Shown here in pieces: positions 1 through 6,468 of a stretch of 12,777 nt of DNA. The DNA lies in contig JAIKXK010000357.1 of assembly GCA_024684155.1 (NCBI GenBank), forward strand, positions 1-12,777. Reading direction: 5' to 3'. This DNA is from Lachnospiraceae bacterium. GTDB taxonomy: Bacteria > Bacillota > Clostridia > Lachnospirales > Lachnospiraceae. The position numbers were made by a program, and so were the translations under genes. Numbering within the stretch: the stretch's first letter is position 1; each line of letters begins with the position of its first letter. The notes below the pieces were generated by a model. It had not been told where the DNA came from. It saw only the letters and a list, made by a program, of their open reading frames with translations, and did not search any database.

Positions 1-1
1 T

Positions 2-691
2 TCTATAGAAAGGGTAGAAGAGCGATATGCCTTAGAAGATGAAATGCTTGCTGCCATTACGGAAGGAAATTATGAACGGGGAATCGCTGCTATGAATCAG
101 ATTAGCCAATTCCCATTGCAAAGATATAGGGATGTGCATAACACGGTATTGCAAAAGCAAATGGCAATGCTAACGTTAAATACCCTTTTTCGCAAATCGG
201 TTCAGGATGCAGAAGTACATCCTGCTCATGTGGATCATGTATCTCATAAATTTGCAGATCGAATTATGGAAGCAACAACCGATGAGGAAATGGCAGAACT
301 AGGAACAGAAATGGTTCGAAAATACTGTCTTATGGTTCGCTCTTATTCTCTAAAAGGATATTCAAAGCTAACAAGAGAAGCATTAAATTATATTGATTTT
401 AATCTTACAGAGGAACTTTCTTTGGCGAAGTTGGCGGAAAAATTGAATGTAAATAAGAAATATCTTTCCGCCCACTTTAAGAAAGAAGTAGGACAAAATG
501 TTACCGATTATGTAAATCAAAAACGTATTAAGGAGTCATTAAAATATTTAGGAATAACGACCATGTCTGTATCAGATGTTGCCCTTCGGGTTGGCATCTA
601 TGATACCAATTATTTTTCAAGAGTATTTAAAAAGATTATGGAGATGACTCCTACAGAATATAGAAACATGCTGAATAAAAAAGTAGAGTAA
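2..691 (+). CDS. AraC-family transcriptional regulator, C-terminal part (5' end outside window)
   Basis: The reading frame is open from base 2, so the first internal ATG (44) is not the true start and the N-terminal part lies upstream of the window. What remains is 229 residues. The last ~100 residues form the two-helix-turn-helix AraC/XylS DNA-binding domain: a first helix-turn-helix around 'LSLAKLAEKLNVNKKYLSAHFKK' (quoted in part: SLAKLAEKLNVNKKYLS) and a second around VSDVALRVGIYDTNYFSRVF, ending in the family's usual MTPTEYR. The preceding segment (VEERYALEDEMLAAI and onward) is helical and resembles the linker region of clostridial AraC sensors. It ends 16 bp before the beta-glucosidase start with no terminator between, so it probably controls that gene and perhaps a sugar-uptake locus upstream. 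The effector is unknown because the sensor domain is not visible. Confidence 0.92.
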   Translation, partial: SIERVEERYALEDEMLAAITEGNYERGIAAMNQISQFPLQRYRDVHNTVLQKQMAMLTLNTLFRKSVQDAEVHPAHVDHVSHKFADRIMEATTDEEMAELGTEMVRKYCLMVRSYSLKGYSKLTREALNYIDFNLTEELSLAKLAEKLNVNKKYLSAHFKKEVGQNVTDYVNQKRIKESLKYLGITTMSVSDVALRVGIYDTNYFSRVFKKIMEMTPTEYRNMLNKKVE

Positions 692-707
692 AGTTTGGAG
701 GATTGTT

Positions 708-2018
708 ATGTCAAAATTTGGTGATGGATTTTTTGTAGGTGCAGCAACAGCTGCTCATCAGGTAGAAGGAAATAATATACATTCTGATTATTGGGCACAG
801 GAACATATGGAATGTACCAGCTTTGTAGAGCCTTCTGGTGAAGCTGTAGATCATTACAACCGTTATGAAGAAGATATTAAATTATTAGCAGATGCAGGAT
901 TAAATGCATATCGGTTTTCTATTGAGTGGGCCAGAATTGAGCCGAAAGAGGGAGAGTTTGATGAAAAAGAAATTGCTCATTACAGAGATGTCCTAAAATG
1001 CTGTAAAAAGTATGGGGTGGAACCTATTGTTACTATGCTTCATTTTACTTCTCCTAAGTGGTTAATTGAAAAAGGTGGCTGGGGAGAAGAATCTACCATT
1101 ACTTACTTTGCAAATTATTGTAAATATGTAGTTGAGCAGTTAGGTGAAGATCTTCACTATGTTTGTACCATTAACGAAGCAAACATGGGATTACAGATTG
1201 CTGCAATTATGGAACGCTATAAAAAGCAGGCTCAGGCAGCTGCTATGAAGGCACAGTCTTCTGATGGAGATGATGCAGGAAAGAGCGTAGAAGGATCTGT
1301 TCAGGTAGGCCTTAATATGCAGGGAATGATGGAAAGAATGCAGCGTCAGGCAGAAGAAAATATAAAAGTTTTTGGAACTCCTAAGCCTTATGTGTTCGTT
1401 TCTGGAAATACCGAAAAAGAGGATCTTTTAGTAATTAAAGCACATCAGGCTGCAAAAAAAGCCATGAAGGAAGTAAAACCGGAATTAGAAATAGGAATTA
1501 CCTTATCCTGCCATGATATTCAGGTAGAAGCCGGGGGCGAAGAACTTGCAGCCAAGGAATGGGAAGAAGAATTTGGCCACTACATTCCTTATATTAAAGA
1601 TGATGATTTCGTAGGGGTTCAGAATTATACAAGAAGTGTATATGGAAAAGACGGAATCCTTCCAACACCAGAGGGAGCAGAACTTACTCAGATGGATTAT
1701 GAGTTCTATCCAGAAGCTTTAGAACATGTTATTCGTCGAGTAAATAAAGAAATGCCAAATGTTCCTATTATTATTACAGAAAATGGAATTGCAACATCAG
1801 ATGATAGTCGTCGTGTTGAATTTATAAAAAAAGCAACGGACGGCGTGGTCCGTTGCAAGGAAGACGGTATTGATATCAAAGGATATTGTTACTGGTCCTT
1901 ACTTGATAATTTTGAATGGCAGAAAGGATTTTCTATGACCTTTGGATTAATTTCCGTAGATCGTTCTACTCAGAAAAGAACACCAAAGGAAAGTCTTTCT
2001 TATTTAGGAAGTCTTTAA
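708..2018 (+). CDS. Glycoside hydrolase family 1 beta-glucosidase-like protein
   Basis: A 436-residue (beta/alpha)8 hydrolase, predicted cytoplasmic (no signal peptide), that should release terminal beta-linked sugars. Family landmarks appear in order: FFVGAATAAHQVEG (8-21, sugar-binding Q18), YRFSIEWARIEP (68-79), LHF (111-113), TINEA (154-158) with the predicted acid/base E157, ITENG (356-360) with the predicted nucleophile E358, and YWSLLDNFEW (395-404). The DNFEW end and the absence of the phosphate-binding Ser/Lys/Tyr set argue for non-phosphorylated glycosides rather than a 6-phospho-beta-glucosidase. Two oddities: the usual NEP tripeptide is NEA, and residues ~165-225 form a Met/Gln/Ala-rich helical stretch in place of the usual loop. 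ATG 708 has a GGAGGA site at 697-702. It follows the AraC gene by 16 bp and ends just before a terminator. The natural substrate is uncertain. Confidence 0.9.
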   Translation: MSKFGDGFFVGAATAAHQVEGNNIHSDYWAQEHMECTSFVEPSGEAVDHYNRYEEDIKLLADAGLNAYRFSIEWARIEPKEGEFDEKEIAHYRDVLKCCKKYGVEPIVTMLHFTSPKWLIEKGGWGEESTITYFANYCKYVVEQLGEDLHYVCTINEANMGLQIAAIMERYKKQAQAAAMKAQSSDGDDAGKSVEGSVQVGLNMQGMMERMQRQAEENIKVFGTPKPYVFVSGNTEKEDLLVIKAHQAAKKAMKEVKPELEIGITLSCHDIQVEAGGEELAAKEWEEEFGHYIPYIKDDDFVGVQNYTRSVYGKDGILPTPEGAELTQMDYEFYPEALEHVIRRVNKEMPNVPIIITENGIATSDDSRRVEFIKKATDGVVRCKEDGIDIKGYCYWSLLDNFEWQKGFSMTFGLISVDRSTQKRTPKESLSYLGSL

Positions 2019-2040
2019 AAACCTTGCTGATTCATTTTTT

Positions 2041-2092
2041 AAAGGTTCTGCTTCGGCCCGGGATGTATGGGGCCGGGAGCAGAACCTTTTTT
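2041..2092 (+). terminator. Rho-independent terminator after the beta-glucosidase gene
   Basis: A long stem pairs 2041-2059 with 2070-2089 (AAAGGTTCTGC against GCAGAACCTTT, then GGCCC against GGGCC, with a small internal mismatch or bulge), a ~10-base loop, and a T run at 2087-2092. It lies 22 bp after the beta-glucosidase stop. It sits between convergent genes, but on the minus strand the stem is followed by A rather than T residues, so it is a good terminator only for the + strand. Confidence 0.9.
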
Positions 2093-2120
2093 ATTGTGAA
2101 AGTGGATCTTATTATAAATA

Positions 2121-3314
2121 TTATTTTCTTCTTTCTGAAATATAACGAAGGAAGGCCTGAGCTTTTTGAATGGTTTCAAAGTTAGCAATGTACATATATT
2201 CTCCTTCGTGTTCCCAGTCAAGAGGTGGAACTTCACGATGTTCGCAGAGACTGCCTTCGTAGCGCATTAAGATGCGACGATTGGTATGAGCAAACTGGCG
2301 GTTGCCACGACGGAAAGCATAAACACTGTAATGAGGCTTTCCGGTCTTTATTTTTTTATCTGTATTTCCAAGAATCATATTTGCCCAGATTTCATAAACA
2401 TCGGTAGAATGAGCATAGTTCATCATGTCTGTAGTAGGACCACCAGAAGGACAACCACTGACTTTTATAGCTACAAAGTCCTTTTTCTTACCAAGGTTTT
2501 TATGAGCTTTTTCAAGCTGCACAAATTCGAAGTGAACGAAACGTCCTTTTAAGCCAAAAGCTTTGGCTGTTTTTTGTCCAATATCTGAAAGCTCCTTTGG
2601 AACATCCGGGTATACATAGTAGGAAAATTCATTTTTGCTCATGACGGTATCTAATACAGAAGGATAACGGGTAGTAGATTCAAAGAGTGCATTTCCTTCC
2701 ATATCTAAAATGGCATCATAGGAATAAATATCTCCGTCTAAATATTCTTCCATAATAAAGCTTCCTTCAGGAGCAGTCTTAAAGAATTTTTCTAATTCAT
2801 CATCATTGTTTAACTTCCAGGTATCATCAGTTCCTGAGGTGTCATCTGGAGTAACAACAACAGGATAGCCAACTTCCTTTGTAAACTTCTTGGCAGCAGT
2901 TACATTTGTAGTCATGTGGAATTTTGCCGTAGGAAGATTTCCCTTTGCAAAGACTTCCTTCATAAGAGATTTTTTCTTTAAGCGTTCAATTTCATCTTCC
3001 TGTAAGAAACCACCGGTTACGTTGAAATCCTTACGGAGACGAGCGTCCTGAGAAAGCCAAAATTCGTTGTTGGATTCGATCCAGTCAATCTTTCCGTATT
3101 TGAAAGTGAAAAATCCCATAGCGCGAATCATTTGATCGTAGTCCTCTAAGGTATCTACCTTATAATACTCTGTCATAGAATTTTTTAATTCTTCTGGAAA
3201 AGTATCATAATCAGCATCACCGATTCCTAAAACATTTGCGCCTGCCTTAAGTAAACGGTCACAAAAATTCCAGTAAGTACTTGGAAAATTTGGTGAAATA
3301 AAAATAAAATTCAT
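2121..3314 (-). CDS. ATP-grasp-fold protein with atypical active-site residues
   Basis: A 397-residue cytoplasmic protein that reads like the ATP-grasp carboxylate-amine ligase superfamily: an N-terminal Rossmann-like preATP domain (NFIFISPNFPSTYWNFCDRL, 2-21; GIGDADYD 30-37), a lysine-rich stretch KKKSLMKEVF (113-122), an ATP-grasp region (~115-310) with the adenine-side IMEEYLDGD (187-195), and FVHFEF (259-264) followed by GGPTTDMMNYA (291-301). Several positions that normally hold catalytic groups look changed. Where relatives I remember carry a Lys in VVxKPD, this has VVVTPD (T155). Where they carry a metal-binding E-x-N before the GG, this has K284-V-S286. So it may bind nucleotide poorly or not at all. 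ATG 3314 is preceded on the minus strand by GAGGGGGA. It lies 42 bp downstream of the small gene and is probably co-transcribed. No substrate can be named. Confidence 0.8.
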   Translation of the reverse strand: MNFIFISPNFPSTYWNFCDRLLKAGANVLGIGDADYDTFPEELKNSMTEYYKVDTLEDYDQMIRAMGFFTFKYGKIDWIESNNEFWLSQDARLRKDFNVTGGFLQEDEIERLKKKSLMKEVFAKGNLPTAKFHMTTNVTAAKKFTKEVGYPVVVTPDDTSGTDDTWKLNNDDELEKFFKTAPEGSFIMEEYLDGDIYSYDAILDMEGNALFESTTRYPSVLDTVMSKNEFSYYVYPDVPKELSDIGQKTAKAFGLKGRFVHFEFVQLEKAHKNLGKKKDFVAIKVSGCPSGGPTTDMMNYAHSTDVYEIWANMILGNTDKKIKTGKPHYSVYAFRRGNRQFAHTNRRILMRYEGSLCEHREVPPLDWEHEGEYMYIANFETIQKAQAFLRYISERRK

Positions 3315-3356
3315 AATCCTGTTCCCCCTCTTTCGGTTGGTATTTTTTTGTTTAGG

Positions 3357-3626
3357 TTATTTTTGAAAAATAAGGGTGTTACTTAGGTAAACCTTTGTAA
3401 CAGTTGGAATATTTGTAGAAGAATCTTTTTCGCCAAACAAACGAATCTCCATAGAGCCGTCGTCTAGCTTATAGACTTCAGAAATGATTTGACCCTTTGG
3501 TGCAGCTAAGAGCATTTTTTGAAAGTCCATTAATATGGAAGGTAAAAGAACCCCATTGATATGGGAAGCTGTTCTTTCGTTTGTACTTTCTGTAATTGCT
3601 TTTTGCAAAAGGGTTAGATATTCCAT
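3357..3626 (-). CDS. Hypothetical protein, 89 residues, unrecognised
   Basis: I do not recognise this family. The frame is open further upstream to an ATG at 3671, but the ATG at 3626 (MEYLTLLQKAIT) is the only one with a well-placed ribosome site (GAGG at 3636-3633, 6-base spacing), so I choose it. The predicted protein is soluble, with a helical N-terminal half (EYLTLLQKAITESTNERTA) and a C-terminal half that looks like beta strands (GQIISEVYKLDDGSMEIRLF, then TVTKVYLSNTLIF). There is no signal peptide or membrane segment. It is the first gene of a minus-strand pair with the ATP-grasp-like gene 42 bp downstream and is divergent from the DUF6033-like gene. It could be a small partner of the ATP-grasp protein, but nothing in the sequence shows this. 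Confidence 0.6.
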   Translation of the reverse strand: MEYLTLLQKAITESTNERTASHINGVLLPSILMDFQKMLLAAPKGQIISEVYKLDDGSMEIRLFGEKDSSTNIPTVTKVYLSNTLIFQK

Positions 3627-3632
3627 ATGTTT

Positions 3633-3636
3633 CCTC
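3633..3636 (-). promoter_or_regulatory. Ribosome binding site deciding the start of the 89-residue protein
   Basis: On the minus strand GAGG lies 6 bases before the ATG at 3626. The two upstream in-frame ATGs (3671/3668 and 3638) lack comparable sites, so the longer 104-residue reading is less likely. Confidence 0.6.
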
Positions 3637-3736
3637 ATAAACCTAGTAAATAATAGGTGATTTTGCATCACCGCTATCTATTTTACCATTTTCTGTGGTA
3701 TAGTAGTAAAAAAGATGAGAAATCTGAAAATTTTGG

Positions 3737-3763
3737 TAAAGATTTTATAAAATCTGTCGATAT
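3737..3763 (+). promoter_or_regulatory. Sigma-28 (SigD/FliA-type) promoter for the DUF6033-like gene
   Basis: TAAA (3737-3740), a 15-base spacer and GTCGATAT (3756-3763) match the Bacillus SigD consensus TAAA-N15-GCCGATAT at all but one position. The predicted start is near 3770, giving a leader of about 70 bases to the ATG at 3842. A perfect 14-bp palindrome, GATTTTATAAAATC (3741-3754), fills the spacer. No comparably good sigma-A promoter is visible for this gene. The match is seen directly; use by sigma-28 is inferred. Confidence 0.75.
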
Positions 3764-3827
3764 TATAAATAGAAAACTAGTATTATCTACAATGCGTATA
3801 AGAAATAAATGGATTTACAAATGAAAC

Positions 3828-3834
3828 AAGGAGG
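3828..3834 (+). promoter_or_regulatory. Consensus ribosome binding site fixing the start at 3842
   Basis: AAGGAGG sits 7 bases before ATG 3842. An in-frame ATG at 3809 also exists, but it lies before this site and has no Shine-Dalgarno sequence of its own. Confidence 0.85.
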
Positions 3835-3841
3835 TTTTATT

Positions 3842-4714
3842 ATGACGTCTGGTATTTATGGAATGAATGCGTATCAGCAGGCAGTTTCTTCCTATAAATC
3901 TACAGATACAAAAAAAGTAGAAGGAAAGACAAAAGAAAAAGTTGATACGAAAAAAAGTGCAGAAGAAATAAAAAATAAAGCCTGGAGCCCAATAGATACC
4001 ACAAGTTCTTTGGTTCCAAAGTCTACGGATTATGGTATGACTATTGGTAATGTGGAATTATCAGAAAAGGCAGCAGAGTATTACGATAAATTAAAATCGA
4101 AATTTGGTAATATGGAATTTATATTGGTATCAAACGATATGAAATCCCAGGTTCAACAAAATGCAGCGGCTTATGGGAATGCCAGCAAGCAGGTGGTTTT
4201 GATTGATGCAGAAAAACTGGAAAAGATGGCGGAGGATCCTTCTTATGCAAAGAAGTATGAAGGGATAATCCAAATGTCTCAAATGAAATTGTCAGAAATG
4301 AAAAATTCCCTGGCGTCTTCAGGTGCATCTGTGAAAAACTTTGGAATATCTGTTGATGGAAATGGTAACACCAGTTATTTTGCAACTTTAGAAAAATCTT
4401 CCGATGCGCAGGCAAAACGTATTGAAAAGAAGCAGGAAGAAAAGAGAGCTGCAAAGAAAAAAGAAGCGAAAGAAAATGAAGAAGCCCGCATAGAAAAGAT
4501 TCGTGATAAGAATAAAGAAAAAAGAGCTGAGGCAAAAGAGGCCTTAGAAGATACAAAGAATATTTCAGATGAGAAGGAATATGAAATTATAGAGGCCAAT
4601 AGTTTTGAAGCTCTTTTTGATAAGATTTCTGCCTATACCTATACCAATGCGGAATCCAGTGTAATGACAGCAGAAGAATTAAATTATGGACAGAACTTTG
4701 ATTTCAAAGGTTAA
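3842..4714 (+). CDS. DUF6033-like protein, charged coiled-coil, probably in the motility regulon
   Basis: A 290-residue protein starting MTSGIYGMNAYQQAV. The short N-terminal segment is followed by a low-complexity Lys/Thr-rich linker (~20-48), a folded core (~60-185: YGMTIGNVELSEKAAEYYDK, FGNMEFILVSNDMK, QVVLIDAEKLEKMAED, NFGISVDGNGNTSYFATL), then a highly charged Lys/Glu/Ala stretch (~188-240) likely to form a coiled coil, and an acidic tail. The core resembles the Lachnospiraceae family I know as DUF6033, which has no established function. There is no signal peptide or membrane helix, though the N-terminus (SGIYGMNAYQ) is reminiscent of flagellar or hook-associated proteins. The upstream sigma-28 promoter ties its expression to the late flagellar regulon. 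It is monocistronic, followed by a perfect hairpin. Family assignment is from memory and moderately certain. Confidence 0.7.
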   Translation: MTSGIYGMNAYQQAVSSYKSTDTKKVEGKTKEKVDTKKSAEEIKNKAWSPIDTTSSLVPKSTDYGMTIGNVELSEKAAEYYDKLKSKFGNMEFILVSNDMKSQVQQNAAAYGNASKQVVLIDAEKLEKMAEDPSYAKKYEGIIQMSQMKLSEMKNSLASSGASVKNFGISVDGNGNTSYFATLEKSSDAQAKRIEKKQEEKRAAKKKEAKENEEARIEKIRDKNKEKRAEAKEALEDTKNISDEKEYEIIEANSFEALFDKISAYTYTNAESSVMTAEELNYGQNFDFKG

Positions 4715-4759
4715 TTACATATGAATCAATGGCTCTTTTTCAGAGGAGAGTATTATATT

Positions 4760-4803
4760 GAAATACCCGATGGAGGATTTTTCCATCGGGTATTTCTATT
4801 TTC
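4760..4803 (+). terminator. Hairpin terminator after the DUF6033-like gene
   Basis: A perfect 14-bp stem (GAAATACCCGATGG at 4760-4773 with CCATCGGGTATTTC at 4783-4796), a 9-base loop and a short interrupted T run (4797-4802). It lies 45 bp after the stop. The T tract is weak, so termination may be incomplete. Confidence 0.75.
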
Positions 4804-4837
4804 AGAAAAGATAAGTGCATACTCGGCAAAATTCTTA

Positions 4838-4860
4838 ATATTTTGAAAATATAATTCAAA
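4838..4860 (+). promoter_or_regulatory. AT-rich palindromes upstream of the aminotransferase operon promoter
   Basis: Two overlapping symmetric elements: ATATTTT-G-AAAATAT (4838-4852) and TTTGAA-N7-TTCAAA (4842-4847 / 4855-4860). They lie about 50-70 bases before the predicted start point, a usual place for an upstream regulator, but such palindromes also arise by chance in AT-rich DNA. Confidence 0.3.
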
Positions 4861-4872
4861 TAAAAGTGTTTA

Positions 4873-4901
4873 TTGACAATTCAATTTAAGGAAATTACAA
4901 T
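4873..4901 (+). promoter_or_regulatory. Sigma-A promoter of the aminotransferase-aldolase-kinase operon
   Basis: TTGACA (4873-4878), exactly 17 bases, then TACAAT (4896-4901): perfect -35 and 5/6 -10 match with ideal spacing. The predicted start is about 4908, leaving a ~60-base leader. A TTG inside the -35 box opens the same frame as the aminotransferase, but it cannot be the start codon if this promoter is used. Confidence 0.85.
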
Positions 4902-4913
4902 AAAATCAGAAAG

Positions 4914-4931
4914 TGTGAGCGATGGCTCACA
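4914..4931 (+). promoter_or_regulatory. 18-bp operator-like dyad just after the transcription start
   Basis: TGTGAGC-GATG-GCTCACA, with 7-bp perfect arms and a 4-base centre, sits about +7 to +24 from the predicted start and is clearly more GC-rich than its surroundings. A TetR-type repressor is encoded by the third gene of the same operon, and repressors of this family commonly bind such dyads close to their own promoter. Assignment to that regulator is inference. In RNA it could also form a short 5' hairpin. Confidence 0.6.
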
Positions 4932-4955
4932 GAAGTTGGAAATATATATAAGAAA

Positions 4956-4963
4956 AGAGGGGA
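4956..4963 (+). promoter_or_regulatory. Ribosome binding site fixing the aminotransferase start at 4969
   Basis: AGAGGGGA ends 5 bases before ATG 4969. This and the promoter position both reject the longer open frame beginning at 4873. Confidence 0.75.
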
Positions 4964-4968
4964 ATTAT

Positions 4969-6459
4969 ATGGCATACAATGGATTTGCAATTGATGAGTA
5001 CCTGGATGCGGACGAGGTAACAAGAAAATTAGACGTTTTAAAAAGTAGTCCAGTGTATTCAGTCAAACCAGAGGAGTTAAAAAAGTATGAAGAAGAGTAC
5101 TTTGAAAAAAAGTGCTCTAAATCAAAAGAAATGATTTCAGAAGCAAAAAATGTAATTCCAGGTGGAGTACAGCATAATTTAGCATTTAATTATCCTTTCC
5201 CTATTGTAATTACAAAAGCAGATGGCGCTAAACTTTACGACATAGATGGAAATGAATATTATGATCTGCTTCAGGCAGGTGGACCTACTGTCTTAGGTTC
5301 AAATCCAAAAGTGGTCAGGGATCAGGTTATAGAATTATTAAATACCTGTGGGCCTTCTACAGGTTTGTTTCATGAGTTTGAATATAAGTTAGCAAAGAAA
5401 ATTTCGGATTCAGTGCCCTCTGTAGAAATGTTTCGTATGTTAGGATCTGGTACAGAAGCATGTATGGTGGCTGCTCGTATTGCCCGCTTGAAAACAGGTA
5501 AGAAAAACATATTAAAAATGGGTGGAGCGTATCATGGCTGGTCAGACCAGCTCGCCTATGGCATCCGGGTTCCTGGAACAAAGGGAATGCAGTCAAGAGG
5601 TGTTCCAAACTTTGTATTTAAACATACGGATGAATTTTTCCCTAATGATTTAAATGATTTAGAAAGAAAACTTAGAAAACATGAGTTAAATGGTGGAACT
5701 GCAGCTATTTTTATGGAGCCAGTTGGACCAGAGAGTGGGACAAGACCTTTATCAAAAGAATTTATAAGGGGTGTGGAAAAGTTAGCTCATCAGTATGGAG
5801 CGCTGTTAATATTTGATGAAGTAGTAACAGGATTTCGAATTGGTATGAGTGGAGCACAGGGATACTTTGGTGTAGATCCGGATTTAACTATTTTTGGAAA
5901 GGTTATAGCAGGAGGATATCCTGGCGCAGGAGGTGTAGGTGGTCATAAGGATTGTATGGCTCATCTTGGAGCAGGACTGGATTCTTCTGGTAAGAAAATA
6001 AAAAAGGCTCTTTGCGGAGGTACTCTTGCAGCTACACCAATTTCTTGTTGTGCAGGATACTATACCTTATGTGAAATTGAAAAACAAAATGCCTGTGAAA
6101 AAGCTGGTCGTATGGGAGACCGTTTAACAAAGGGGTTGCAGGAATCCATAAAGAAATACAATCTTCCTTTTGTTGCATTTAATCAGGGTTCCATTTGTCA
6201 TCTTGATAATGCAGGAACAATGCATTTTGCTATTAATTGGGGCAAACTTTGGGAGGTCCCAAATATATTAAAGGAAACAGGAATTCGTCAAAAAGAAATG
6301 GAACACATTGGTGCTGCTTATATGGCCGAGGGATTAATTACTTTAGCTGGATCAAGGCTTTATACTTCAGCAGCTTATGATGAAGCAATGATTGATGATG
6401 TAATTTCCAGATTTGATAAGGTATTTTCAAAATGTGGAAAACTAGAACTCCCGGAATAG
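4969..6459 (+). CDS. Class III PLP-dependent aminotransferase, glutamate-1-semialdehyde aminotransferase-like
   Basis: A 496-residue fold-type I PLP enzyme. Visible landmarks: IPGGVQHN (63-70), DIDGNEYYDL (91-100), the phosphate-binding LGSGTEA (158-164), GAYHGW (186-191) with H189 stacking on the cofactor, FDEVVTGFR (282-290) with D283 facing the pyridine nitrogen, and FGKVIAGGYP (309-318) with K311 as the predicted Schiff-base lysine. Overall it most resembles glutamate-1-semialdehyde 2,1-aminomutase relatives, but it carries ~50 extra N-terminal residues and is longer than a HemL of about 430. No other tetrapyrrole gene is nearby, so it is unlikely to be HemL. It is the first gene of an operon with an aldolase and an FGGY kinase, suggesting transamination of an amino sugar, amino alcohol or aldehyde intermediate. 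The next gene starts 9 bp later, its ribosome site overlapping this stop codon. Confidence 0.88.
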   Translation: MAYNGFAIDEYLDADEVTRKLDVLKSSPVYSVKPEELKKYEEEYFEKKCSKSKEMISEAKNVIPGGVQHNLAFNYPFPIVITKADGAKLYDIDGNEYYDLLQAGGPTVLGSNPKVVRDQVIELLNTCGPSTGLFHEFEYKLAKKISDSVPSVEMFRMLGSGTEACMVAARIARLKTGKKNILKMGGAYHGWSDQLAYGIRVPGTKGMQSRGVPNFVFKHTDEFFPNDLNDLERKLRKHELNGGTAAIFMEPVGPESGTRPLSKEFIRGVEKLAHQYGALLIFDEVVTGFRIGMSGAQGYFGVDPDLTIFGKVIAGGYPGAGGVGGHKDCMAHLGAGLDSSGKKIKKALCGGTLAATPISCCAGYYTLCEIEKQNACEKAGRMGDRLTKGLQESIKKYNLPFVAFNQGSICHLDNAGTMHFAINWGKLWEVPNILKETGIRQKEMEHIGAAYMAEGLITLAGSRLYTSAAYDEAMIDDVISRFDKVFSKCGKLELPE

Positions 6460-6468
6460 GAGGGAAAT

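Noticed and set aside
1916..2552. Several open frames of 60-89 residues on either strand around the convergent gene ends
   Set aside because: They overlap the beta-glucosidase or ATP-grasp-like genes or the terminator hairpin and encode no recognisable domain.
3680..3709. Minus-strand promoter for the small gene and ATP-grasp pair (TAAAAT at 3685-3680)
   Set aside because: No acceptable -35 at 16-18 bases; a promoter must exist in 3627-3841, but I cannot place it with confidence.
3809..3841. Longer start for the DUF6033-like protein at ATG 3809
   Set aside because: The consensus AAGGAGG lies after that ATG and is spaced correctly for ATG 3842.
4119..4599. Minus-strand open frames opposite the DUF6033-like gene
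   Set aside because: Their Ser/Phe/Leu-rich composition is the antisense shadow of the Lys/Glu-rich coding strand, and no ribosome site was seen.
4914..4931. CRP-type site (TGTGA...TCACA)
   Set aside because: The half-sites are 8 bases apart instead of 6, and a CRP-controlled sigma-A promoter is not expected in this kind of organism; a local regulator site fits better.
4873..4968. N-terminal extension of the aminotransferase from a TTG at 4873
   Set aside because: The TTG is part of the -35 box of a near-perfect promoter, so it would not be in the mRNA; ATG 4969 has a good ribosome site.
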